A stretch of 64,000 nt of DNA from Rhabdornis inornatus (lineage: Eukaryota > Chordata > Aves > Passeriformes > Rhabdornithidae), in contig VWZS01006805.1 of NCBI GenBank assembly GCA_013397075.1, positions 62,001-126,000 of the forward strand, read 5' to 3'. Made by a program: the position numbers and the translations under genes. Shown here piece after piece: positions 11,758 to 23,100 of the stretch. The notes below the pieces were generated by a model, which made no database searches, had not been told where the DNA came from, and saw nothing but the letters and a program-made list of their open reading frames with translations. Each line of letters begins with the position of its first letter. Position 1 is the first letter of the stretch.

Positions 11758-14700
11758 AACTGCTTAGGCCTGAACTGTCTTTGACCCACATATGAAAGAA
11801 AAGGTCATGAAATGATCTGCAAATCCAGATTACTTTCCTTAGTAAGGTAAGGGAAAAAAATAATTCACTGCATCAGCAACTGTCAGGCTTACAGCACTGT
11901 GCGAAGTTCTTCTTCAAGGCAACACTGCAAGAAAAGACATAAAGATTCGTCTGATAAAATGGAAATCTCATTATTTGCATCCATGCCAGGAGCTTGCCAG
12001 AACAACCACCCTGAAGGAGTATTAATTCCTGTGGCAATTTCACATTGACATTTCAGGAATTTTACAGATGAGCCAGCAACAGCTCCCCAAATGAACTGCG
12101 AAATTTCGGATAAAGTGTATAAAAGCCTTGGTCACCTCCTACTACTACATAAAAGTTCTTCTCTCCTGATACTGAAGTCATACCAAAAAGAGAAAGTGCA
12201 AAAATATCAAAAGAGTAACAAAAAAAGAAATTTAAATAGTTCTTTTCATTCTGTCAAGATTATTCACAATGATCAACAGTTACCCACACCATGCAACAAA
12301 GCAGAATTCCCATCCTCTCCTCATTGGGAGATGGCAATTTATTGCTGTGAGGAGAGAATTCCCTGTCATTTTAACCTAAAAAAAGAGCAAATCAATTCAA
12401 CAATGCAATGCTAGCATAGGCTTTGCACTCTTAACTGGCATCAAACAACACAGGTAACAAAAGCCAAGCTGCCTCTGCAGCACTGAAGGTGGGGAGGAAC
12501 AATGACATAGTAGTTGTCTGGAACAAAATGCATTGCCATGAAAATTAGAGTGCCCTTCAGAGCAATCTCATCATTTTGCCGAGAAAACTGAAGGAGAGCT
12601 ATCAGGACACTGCTTTTGTGCCTGAAGTGCTGGGATGAAGAGGGACCAAGCTCACATTTAAAGCTTTGCTCTCAACACAGAACGAGACATTTCATCCCGC
12701 GATGCATCGCTGGCACATTTGATAGATAAGCAGCAAGTCTGCTTTTATCATGGCCTCTACTGATCGATTTAGACAGCACACCCTTCAGGACTCTACTACA
12801 GTAGCATTCCAGTTTGGGAATACACACAAAATAGCTATTACATTATTCCTTGGGGGTACAATTTCACATTGATTGATTCACTGGCAGATTAGATAGGATG
12901 AAGCAAGCAAGCCCCATGCTGAGTTTCCCCCTTCCTCCCCACAGAAGGAGAGCTGCACACATGCCAGTTTATTAAGGATTTCTCTTTTGCCCTTAGCTGG
13001 TTAATTTTTCACTGATGCTATAATCGTGTGAATGGTAACTGGGTTGCCAAAACACTCAAACTCATACAGCCTCGCAGTGAATTCCCAGTAAGTTGAAGCT
13101 TGGCATGGAGTTTAACAAAACACACAAACTACTATCAAGAAGACTGCCAGCATGGTTAAGTTATTCATATTGGAACAGAGCACAGACCTCAGTGACACAC
13201 GGCAAAAGGAAAGCCCAGGTATAGAGCCGGCTGTTTATTAAACAAAGACGAGAATTGAGCCTTTTCAATTCAGACTTTGATTTATACATCTATAAATCCT
13301 TCAATCTGAAAGGAGCGTAAAGGAAAAAATGGCACAATTTTAACTGTAGCTCTACAAACACTATAGAAAACTGAGACTAAAGAACAAGGGATATGCCTAT
13401 GGTTTTTATGCAGCTTGAAAGAAATTAGAAAACCCACAGAAGCAGCTGGACTATTCTAACCTAAAAAAACAATTAATCCCCCTTTCACACCACTCTCCTT
13501 CTGTGATGGGCAGAAACCATTTACAGGTAACTCTTACCAGCATGCTGTTAGCTGCTTCCAATTTTGCAGAATATTCCTCTTTAGATCCTTGATCTTTTTC
13601 TATTACAGACGCATACACAGTACCTAGAACCCAATGCAAGCACAACACTCCCACACCTTGAGCAGAGAGAGAGTACTCCAATAATTAAGAAATATGGAAA
13701 CCTGGGCAGGTTGTACACTGCTCACAGAGGCTCAGCAGCTACTTATCAAAAGGGTGTTTTCCAGGATGGTTGCCTCCTTCCTCCTTTATTGCACGATCAG
13801 GAAGAGCCACAGTGGTGGGGAGGAGCTGGGATGAAGGCAGAACCTGTGATTTAGACACGGCCCTGTACAATTAAATGCACCACAACCACACAGCTCCAAA
13901 ATGAGGGCTGAGCAGCACCTGGGAGGAGTTTGCTCAGTCTCAAGAGCTCAGCATAAACACCAGCAGTGACAGTCAGGAGCCTGCACGAGGAGTGAGCAAG
14001 CCCAGACCCACACTGAGACACAGTGTGGCACACTGGCACAGCAGGTCACTGCCATTCCTGCCCAAACCCACGTGTATTTAGCATTTGGATTGTTCCCATT
14101 CCCTGAACTGCTTCTTGTGTTTCCTTTACCTTAGTAACCACAGCAGGCATGCACAAACACCTACAATGTGCTGCCAGAGGCATCTCATGTTGAGGAGTGG
14201 AGGCACAAGGAGCAGCATTTCTGGATGAGAAAACACTGTGCTGTTAATGCTTCAAAGGCAAGGCGGTCAGGAGAAAAAACACTAAATACAGCTTTTCCCC
14301 CAAATAAAACAGGAGATCAAATAGCACAAATCTGTGCAGTTGCAGAGGGAGGTCTGTGCTTTGCAGCTCAGAAGCAGCAGGGCCCTGCTGACACACTTCA
14401 TATTTACCTCTTCAGCCCCAGATCCAGCACTAAAAGACCTTCATCACTGGCAATGCTGACAATCTCACAATTGCCTCCAGCAGATAACAGCTCCCTTGGA
14501 CATGATGTGGGTCTAACCCAATCCAGATTAGTTTAACTGAAAATTTTATGATCTATGAATATAAGAATTAGTCGAGTCTCATCTTTGCTCTGAGCATGGC
14601 ACACTTGATTTCAAACACTGCATGTCAGAGATTATAGAAATGGCCTTTCCCTAGAGATATCCTGGATTCCAAACCACAGCACTGTATCAGACACAGAGCC

Positions 14701-15203
14701 ATTTTTCTCCTGCTCTAGCCGAGAAAGCACCTTGAGAAATATCTAATCCAGCAATGGAAACTGAACCACCTGTACTGTACAAGCCTCCCTCCCACTCACC
14801 TGATGAATCAGTGTTGCAATAAAGCACACAAAAATTAAATTAAGCACCATGAAAAGATTAGAGCAGTAAATCCGCCTTTCAGTTACTTTCATGCATCACC
14901 ATGACTAAATCATTCCTCAGGTTCACACTGTCCACTTCAAACCAAAATAGGCGGTGGGCAGGACTGTGGCCTACATTTTCTCCCCCCAAATCAGAGAACT
15001 GCCATCTGTACCTCCATCAACAGTGCCACAAAGTAACCTCTGGAGCTGAATCTGAATCCCTTGCTGCCCCCAGGTCCTTTTGGCCCAGGGCTGTCTCCCT
15101 CCTCACCCAGCCAGGGTGGGGATACTCCCAGGGTCACCTACCATCCCACTGGGAACTGCACAGGCAAAAACACCCATCCTCCCCTTTTGGCAGGAAAACT
15201 TAC

Positions 15204-15268
15204 CGCACTCAGAGCCTGGCTGAAGCCTTCTGTCTCTCCCTCCCCACTCACACCTTCTTGGAAACTTG
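15204..15268 (-). other. Candidate internal exon (65 nt) of leftward gene
   Basis: On the minus strand the segment is preceded by a strong acceptor: a pyrimidine-rich tract ending TTCCTTGGCAG. It is followed by a strong donor, GCG|GTAAGTTTT. It lies about 870 bases downstream of the donor at 16141, on the same strand, so it could be the second exon of the CpG-island gene. Two of its three frames are open and one has a TGA. The peptides are Gly/Arg- or Gly/Glu-rich and not recognised. A second possible donor (AAG|GTGTGAGT) lies inside it. It may be untranslated leader. Evidence is splice signals and position only; RNA data would decide. Confidence 0.3.
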
Positions 15269-16111
15269 CTGCCAAGGAAGAAAGGTGGCAACTGGGGGCA
15301 CATCCAGGGCAGTGGCTGACCTCTGCTGTAGACATTGCTGCTGTTATCTCGTACATCAGTGCAAAGAGGGGAAAGGAATATTTTGAAAACAAAGATATTG
15401 CTGCAGCTGGAAGAAGTGAGGAGGTGACTACACAGTTTAAAGAACTTTCCCCCTCATTTATGTTAAACAATTGTTTCACACTACAACACTTTAGGTTTGC
15501 ATAGTACTTGAAAAATATGGTTTCTGATCCAACAGACAGTTGTGTGTGCTTATGTGTTTATTCCTCTAGGAATCCTGCCTTGCTTCACTTAGTGCAAGCT
15601 CAAAAGCATTTCCAAACTCAGGTTTCCAGATATGATGCCTATGGTCTCCACTATGGTATCTGTACAAGCACTTACAGGAAAGGTGATTTCTATCGTCCAT
15701 TAAATGTAACCAGTTACTAACAGCGCAGTCTCCTTACTAGTTCCCCACCATACTGGTAGAAGTACATTAAAAATGCGTTCCACCTACCACATATGCCCAC
15801 ACGTCTAAAGAAATCAGGTCTCCTTGACAGCACGCCATCCCACATGCCACACCGGCCGCTTCCTGGCCCCCCAGCCCTGCCATGCCGAGATGTCGGGGGA
15901 CAGGGAGTCCACCCCACAGCCCCCGCTGCCAAACCCCAAAAGGCACACGTAGAAACGGCGACGCACAACCTGGGTACAGCACGGGCAGAGGCGGCAGGTT
16001 ACCCTCCCCGAGCTGCCAGCGCTCAGACCCTCGCAAGCCAACTCTGGGGTACCACGTTATACTTAAAAATAGGCAGCCTGGCAACGCGGGGGGACAAGAC
16101 CACCAGCTAGC

Positions 16112-16112
16112 N
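16112..16112. other. Single undetermined base (N)
   Basis: One N lies in the CpG island, 29 bases beyond the minus-strand donor on the intron side. It does not affect the donor or the exon-like segment. Confidence 0.99.
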
Positions 16113-16140
16113 AAGGGTGGGGTTGTCCGGTTAGTCTTAC

Positions 16141-16600
16141 CTGGCCGGGGCGGCCGAGCCCCCGCGCGGTGTCGCGCTCAGCACGCCGCGCCGCGCCGTC
16201 GCCGCCGCATCGCGGGGACACGCGTGGGCCCTGCCGAGCCGCTCCCCCGGCGGCACGGAAAGCGCGCAGCGCCGGGCCGTGGCCGGACAGCTGCTCGGGG
16301 GAGGCGGCAGCAGGAAATACCAAAAGACTGATCCAACCACGCTAGGGAGAGAGGGAGGGAAGAGGGGGGGGAATGGAGAAGAAAAATAGAGGGAGAAAAA
16401 TAAAAACGGAGGAGAGAGGGAAAAAAATAATGGGAAGGGAACGTGCAAAATCCGGGCGGGATCGGCGCGGAGCGGAGCAGGCGCGGTGCTCGGCTCCCCG
16501 CGAGAGCGCCCCGGCCTCTCCCGGCCAGAGCTCGGCTCCCTTCGGTTTGTTATTCCCCCCACACTCCCCGTAGTTTGTGTCTTTCTTCTCGGCATAGGGA
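16141..16600 (-). other. Candidate first exon of a leftward gene
   Basis: The last exon base would be 16141: the minus strand reads GGCCAG|GTAAGACTAA, a near-perfect vertebrate donor in the middle of the CpG island. The 5' boundary is not visible, and the coordinate 16600 is only an approximate placeholder inside the island. A minus-strand ATG at 16595 opens a frame of 152 codons that runs through the donor and stops inside it (TAA of GTAA). Its translation is low-complexity: Pro/Ser/Phe-rich where it crosses the polypurine tract, and Arg/Ala-rich elsewhere. The ATG has a poor Kozak context (TCCCTATGC). I therefore read the segment as mainly 5' untranslated leader. I cannot identify the gene, since its coding exons would lie left of the window or in undetected exons. 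Confidence 0.5.
16344..16441. repeat. Polypurine tract inside CpG island
   Basis: For nearly 100 bases the plus strand is almost entirely A and G, with only a few T or C interruptions. It includes a run of eight G and repeated GGGAGA/GAGAGGG words. Such homopurine-homopyrimidine tracts in promoters are known to be able to form triplex (H-DNA) structures and to bind purine-tract factors. On the minus strand it would form a CT-rich leader segment of the candidate first exon. Confidence 0.8.
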
Positions 16601-17130
16601 GAGCTTACAGCCAAGGCAGAGTAAATAAAGTAAAACCACCAACCCCCTTAAACAAGAATCAGGCGGACCCCCCGGCCAGCAAGCCATCCCCGGGGTTCAG
16701 TGACGCCACGCGCAAGATAATGGAGAAAAGCCAACCTCGAGGAATCACCGCGCTGAAGCCCTGCAGCTGCAGGAGCACTTTGTCTCAGCATCCAGCCACA
16801 CGCCTCCGCCGACGCCGTGGCTCAAAGGCGCCCATGCAATCTGCAGCCCTGACACGCAGCTGAGCACGCTCCCAGCTTACCCTGTGCATTCAGAGCAACA
16901 AATCAAACCCATAGCAAGCACGGACCCCTAAGCTCCTCCAGACGAGGAGGACAATCCAATCATTGCATCCCTGGCCTCAGCCTGCCTACCCTTCGGGGGA
17001 GGCATGACTTTACAGGCAGCAGAGTATCTGGTGAAGCATCACGACAGAAAACGACCCAGCCAAACGCATTTAACTGCTGCTTCCTCTCGCCTCCGCTCTG
17101 CGGGTCCCACGGTTCAGCGCTGGACCGAGA

Positions 17131-20100
17131 ACAGGAAGCCAAGCAGGACTTCACACCTTCTTCATCTCCATGGGAAGAGGGGTAGCAGAGTTAAAAGGCA
17201 CCCAAACTTTCTGAAACCAAAAATCACATGAGGGGATAATGTGACCAACATGAGTGTGGCTTGCATCACTAAAGTCTGAATCACCCATGTACAGCTGAAG
17301 CTTTGGTGCAAAATACAGCATGAAGTTCAGACTCATGCTTCTGAAACCAGAAGCATTAAATCATGTGCCTGGAGCGCTTTACTACCCCACCCTTCACAGA
17401 AAAAGCCAGATCCTTTTTCTCTTTAGTGTGTACAGAGGCTGAAGCAAGACAAAGATCACTAACTCTGATGTTCCGCATACTATACAGAAAGTCGACTTCC
17501 AGCATTAAAAAGCAGCAACTCATTACTTGGAAAGGTCTCCCAAATCTTAATGAAAAATTCTGAATTCATCGCAAGCTGCAAGCTCAACTTGGACCAGGGC
17601 ACCATTTCTCTCACTTACTGCCTCCAGCCAACTCCAGCCTGTGCATGGACTACAAGAGATTCATCCTGCATCACTGATATCCATGTACCAATGCCAGTAC
17701 AGGTAGCTGATTTTCTCCTAGTGAGCTCAATGGGACATAGAGTGGAATGCACTATACCTAGCTAGGAGGAGAGCATGGTGCTGGAAGAATTAATCATCCA
17801 TTTTTGCTCTTTCCTGGGAAGAAAACCACTATAAATACAGCACGAACTATGAACAGCTCAGAGAACCTCAGGTGTCCCTACTATTCAAGAGTAACCACAG
17901 CCCTTCTCTACCTATTAAATAAGCCCCTGAATCACTTGCGTAGGGCAGGTGATTTTAAGTTCACCTCTATTTGTTGTGATTTCTGCCATCATCTGCAAGG
18001 TGTGGAGAGTTGTCATGATTCCAGCTGCCTTCAAGTTGGTCGGGATTTTCACTTAATCCTCACCAAAATTTTACCCTGAGAGCAAGCCTGTTCTGTGCAA
18101 TGGGGCAGGGCACTGCATGGAGATGCCAAGGCCTCTCATCACCCTGGCTCAGGGCACTGCCAAGTTGAGCCATCCTCTTGGAGCATGAAGCGGTTCACCC
18201 TGCCTCATACTGCCTTCTCACTCTCCCTGCTCCCTCCTGTCCTGTCTGCTCCAGGCCACACTGAGGTCCTTTCTGTGTCCTCCACTCCCTTCAGCTTCTA
18301 AAAGCAGTTCCTTCTGCTTTTAGAGCTGGAACACTTAAATGTCACCAGGTAGTTTGCCAGCACCTTGTTTGGTACATATGGCTTTTCAACTAAACTATGG
18401 ACTTGACATTGGTCCAGCTGTCTCTATCCAGACTGGCTTTGTCCCACCATGGCTTCTCAGCTACTTTGGTACAGAGATCTACAGTTTTCAGCACCCTACA
18501 TGAATCTCAGTGGGACTTAGTTCGCTTCCCAGGGATTTCCACTTTGAACATTTTTAAATACCCTTCTAAAAGTGTTTTGGCTAAAGAGTTCTACTAAATT
18601 ATTTTCTTATCAGGCAATCATTCCATGATTACTAGTGTTTCATCTGTTCACTGCCACATTGCCACACACCACTCACTTGATAAAAAACTGAACATCCAAA
18701 ATTATTTCAGTTAGAGACCCTGATAAAGAATAATACATTATGTTTTCCTATGTGCTCTAGGGCAGTGCAAGAGGCATTAGTGATGCACTGAACAGAATAC
18801 TTGTCAGTTAAATTGTCAGATTTTGTCAGTAAACTGGACCATGAGAGAAAATTTACCTCAGACTGATGCTTTGCATTGTGCAGCCATGGCATTTCTTATG
18901 GTCCAGGGAGCCCTGAACTTGAATTTGCTGTGTCTTCAAACCTTGCACCAGATGGGTCCTCTGACTCTGGGTTAGAGCAATCCATCACTTCCCTGTCTGT
19001 CTGTCGAAGCTGGGACCTAGACCTGTTCTCCCCCTTTTAAGTCCCCCACAGAAATGTGGGGAGTAAGCAGTGCAAACACTAGTATTTTTGAAGACTATTT
19101 TCCACAGCCCTCTAGTGTCTATTCTGTTAACAGCCATTCAGAAAACACATCTGCTGGTTATGTGCTTTCTGCAGTACATGCAAATACACCTGAACTGCAT
19201 AAAATCCTGAGTGGATAGATGTGGAGTACAGAGCTCATAACCCCGCTGTGCATTTGGGATGAGCTTTGCTGTGTCCTAATGCCACCTGAGCTCCCTAGCT
19301 TAAAACTAATTCATCAGTGTCCCCCAGATATCACATATCGCTTTGACAGAAGCTCTCTGATGGATGTACCTTGCAGTTAGGGCTGAGGATCCTTCTGGCT
19401 TCATCTCTCCTTTGCAAGAAATCAACATTCCTTCAGGGGGTCTGGCGCTGTGATATTTCCTTTAAGCATTTGCCAGTGTTTGCAACACTTAAATTTCCCA
19501 CCGCAGCAACAACATTCTGTCCTAAAAGGGCTTGTAAACTGGTGTGAACTCTATCATAAACAGGGTAACAAAAGCAGTAAAGCACAGTAAGCTTTAATTC
19601 TAGTGCTGGGAGAGTAGTCAGGCTGTTTCAGCTGTTGTTACTCCAGTCCTTACAATTCAATGATGCAACTCTAATAGTCAGAACAGTGAAAAGCAGTTAT
19701 CTCACATCTTTTTATGACAACCCTTGGAGATATGTAACAACAGAGTATCAGTGTTGTTTAGAAATTGTGGCAAATGCGGACAGGCAGGTAAATGCAGCAG
19801 CAGCAACAGACAGATCACTCAGTTCTCTCAGGTCAGCAGCCTGCCTAGGAAATTGTTGCATTGCTTTCCCTCACGTCTTCCTTTTCAAATCCTCCACTTT
19901 CACAACTGCTGAATGAGCTCCTCTTCCCCCAACAGAGATCTGACTCCACCCATGTGAACTGTAAATGCATACTCATTTTGCAGAGTCCAGCAGACTTGCA
20001 TTTGATGCTTTCCTATATCTCACAACATAGTTACAATAGTTCTACAAGCTCCCGTTCATGTCTACATAGTTAGATACCATAAAGGCCAGAAGATATATTT

Positions 20101-23100
20101 ATTGGCCTCTATTAAAATGAAAATGGAGAGGATCATATTTCTGTCATAATTACTACAATGGCTCTAGAGCCATACCCACATTAATCAGACATCCTATGAA
20201 TGGTTGTTAGCATTGTAAGATACTTGCCCTTAAGCTCATGGCACATAGTGAGACAAGAAGCAGGAAGCTTTAAAACAAATGAGTTAAAAATGTTGTTAAA
20301 CATGGGTTTTTATCATCAGCTATAAGCTTCAACACAGCTGTATACAATTAATGATAAGAAAAAATCGTTTTTACAAGCAAGTATTTTCCAATGCAATGTT
20401 CCTTAGCAAAAATATTCAATGCCACAGCTGGACAGAGAAGGACTTTCTTGTTAACAAATAGTAGTCTGTCTGTTTAGAGCTCTGAAGAAAACGTGTTTGA
20501 TCGTTTTACATTTTGAAAAACAGAGCTGCTGCTAAACCAGGATCCCAATTGCTGGTTTGCTGGAACAGGTCTCTGGAGAAGTTAGAACAACCACAAACAT
20601 CTCCCCGGGAGCCACAGGAGACTGGAGTCCTCTTGTGGCAAAAGGTAGAGGAAAATTTCCAGTGACTGATTACTGCTGAAAGCTGGCACCCAGTAGGAGG
20701 TACAGGGAGTATGTGCTTTGTAGAGCGCTTCATGTCACATTACAGAGCATAAAAGCGGCAGCATGAAGACTTCGCAGCTGGTAGTGGGCAAGCATCAAAA
20801 GGAGCAGGATGCCACAGTGTTTCGATACTGCAGACTGTGCTTCTGTTTACTGTGGTAGCTCCTTTCTGTTAGCATGTTCCCTGCTGAGATGATGTTTCTG
20901 GCTGGGGGTTTTTTTTTTGGTTGGTTTTTTTTGTTTGTTTTTGTTTTGTTTTGGTTTGGTTTTTTCTGTCTTTGTTAGCAGAGGTAATTTTTCCTGAGTG
21001 GTTTGCTAGCAAGAACTTTTCTCCTGGCTAATATATTCACTGTACAGTATCAGAGATCAGCACCCATCCTTCTTGTCAGTCTGGCTGAGGTGGGCAGATA
21101 ACACAATTCCAAGATCTTGTTTAGATCTTGCTGCCCTGTATTCCATCTCCTTTTCTGCTGTGTTGTTTCCTATCTGCAGTACACCCTATGGACTGCCTTG
21201 AGCTCATCTTAGGAGATGTTTCTATGGATGGTGGATGTTGGCCATGTTACTGCCATGATCCCTGCTTGGAATAGCACTACGGAAGATGAAGTAAATAACC
21301 TGAAAGTCTTTACTCACACACTGTGGTCAGAAAGCTTTCACATGTCTATATTTGGGCTTGGGTTACAGCAAAGAGGTTTTCTGGCTAACAATTTCATCCT
21401 GTGGGCCAAGCCTCCAAAGGGCTCATGAGCCTCTCACAGCTTTGGTGGTCCTGCAAACAAGATTTTGAGCTTTCAGAAAAAAGTCTCCATCAGGACCTTG
21501 TAGCACAGGCTTCAGAGGCAGCTTTAAAACCTGCCAGTAACAAGATAAAAGATCCCAGATGCTCTTACCTGGCTTATTTTCTCTATCCAACCCATCAGGT
21601 GCTTGGATGGTGCCCTGCTTTCTATAACCTTAACCTCAAGGGTGTTTTTCAGGAATCTAAATACAATGCCATTTCAACTACTTCATCCCAGACCTCATTC
21701 CAGAGAAATTGTTTGTGGTCTTAGGTATCTTATATTAAACAAGACTTCTAGGGCAGACCTTACTTTTCCTACCCTGCACCCTCACCAGGGAGTGACAAAT
21801 CAGCTCTATTAGTAGCTTTGTAATAACACTGTATCATATTCCCGAGCTTGCAGCTGCTTCCCAGGATGTGTTTGTTCTCATTCTTGACCCTTTTTATTTT
21901 GCCTGACTCTTGACTCCCTCTTGTAGCCAGCTCATTTCTAATAAATTATGGAACTTCTCACAGCTTCTTTCCTGCTCTTCTCTCCTAAATTCATCTTCTG
22001 GCTCCATTTGTGATCAGGCAAAAAAGTCTCATTGGCTGCTACAATTAATTTTAAGGATTCTTTGTTATTGCTAATGCCTCCAGTGAGCTCCCACAGGGGC
22101 TTGAAGGACATCAGGAAGAAAAAGTACAATAATATTTTTTGCTGCTTCTGAAGGGCATCTGGCTTGTCTGCACAGAGGGATGCCAGTATTTTTGTCATCC
22201 TTTTGCTTCAAACAAGGAGACCGGTCCAGTGTTACAGTCACAAGTTACAATTTTAGAAATAAAACACAAAATACTGAAGCCTGGATGAAAAATGTTTCCT
22301 GAGAACAGATATAACACTATGAAAGACCATGCTCTGACTTACAGTCCAAAAGGACGGCACACAAAAGTTTGTTCCAGAGCAAATTGTCTGTCCCTTCTAT
22401 GCCACAAAGGAACTAGTTTGATCCCAGAGTCACTGATTAGATCTCTGCTCTTGAAGTCCAAGTTCAAAGGCATTCTTCGAGAGGATGGCTTGATTTAGCA
22501 ACTACTGGAGTCCTGAAATAGTGGGATAGTACCTTGGGAACTATGATGTCCACATGGGTGATCTGATGGTGGCCACAGAAAACTAAGTATTTGCTCCATC
22601 ATTTTGCAAATTAAATTATTTGTGTCCTAGCTATTTTCAGCCCTGATGAACTTTATTGTTCCTCTGTCAGTGACTGTGTCTCCTGATCCCTTCACACAGT
22701 GAAACCAGGCTTGCTGTGGTGTGTGACTTTCTCATGCTATCACTACATTAGCAAGCAGGAGCACATCTGTAGGGCAAAGAAATTGGTAGTGAGGATGCAG
22801 CATGCACGCTATTTGCATTTCAGAGAACTGGCTTTGGAGTAGCATTAGTCTGGTCCCATCAAGTCAGCATCCATCAACAACTGCAGCAAATTAGGCGTGC
22901 TGCTAGAGTGCATCTTCCCATACTGATTCACTGAAAGGGATTCCAGGTGCATGTACTCTGAGACTGCTCTGGCTATGAATCAAGGAGCAGTAAATAAAAA
23001 GGATCTGGATATTTGCCTCAAAACCACATTGCTGATCTGTCTGAAAAAGAAAGAGAGTGACATCTGAGAAACAAAGAGGCTGCTGACTGGGAAAAAAAAA

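Larger units (their letters stand above)
9305..15203. other. Non-coding DNA, probably intron of a minus-strand gene
   Basis: No coding sequence is recognised. The plus strand remains A/C-biased, consistent with leftward transcription. Two A-rich low-complexity blocks lie at 11257-11340 and 11719-11757. Segments near 10.29-10.41 kb (TAATTA next to CAGCTG), 12.69-12.78 kb (GATAAG words) and 13.22-13.32 kb are AT-rich with clustered transcription-factor-like words, and could be conserved regulatory elements. Minus-strand donor-like sites occur around 9.59-9.63 kb (AAG|GTAAGA), but without a convincing exon. Confidence 0.5.
15790..17130. promoter_or_regulatory. CpG-island promoter, probably bidirectional
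   Basis: CpG dinucleotides are frequent across this interval and very dense at 16140-16330, 16440-16560 and 16660-16860. They are rare on either side, which is the mark of an unmethylated vertebrate CpG-island promoter. A GC-box-like GGGGCGG lies at 16147-16153. No convincing TATA box is seen, as is usual for this class. A minus-strand splice donor at 16141 shows the direction of one transcript. By eye, the plus-strand base bias changes from A/C-rich on the left to T/G-rich on the right of this island, suggesting divergent transcription. The exact start sites cannot be read from sequence. Confidence 0.75.

Noticed and set aside
14901..15504. Overlapping plus-strand frames of 147 and 161 codons
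   Set aside because: They lie opposite the candidate minus-strand exon, in a GC-richer stretch next to the CpG island. The translations are Pro/Ser-rich and unrecognised.
16069..16086. X-box-like half site (GCCTGGCAAC) at the CpG island
   Set aside because: Only one half resembles the RFX motif, so it is not a supportable binding site.
16137..16595. 152-codon minus-strand frame through the CpG-island exon
   Set aside because: The ATG context is poor and the translation is low-complexity, dictated by the polypurine tract and GC-rich sequence. The frame ends within the splice donor. More likely untranslated leader.
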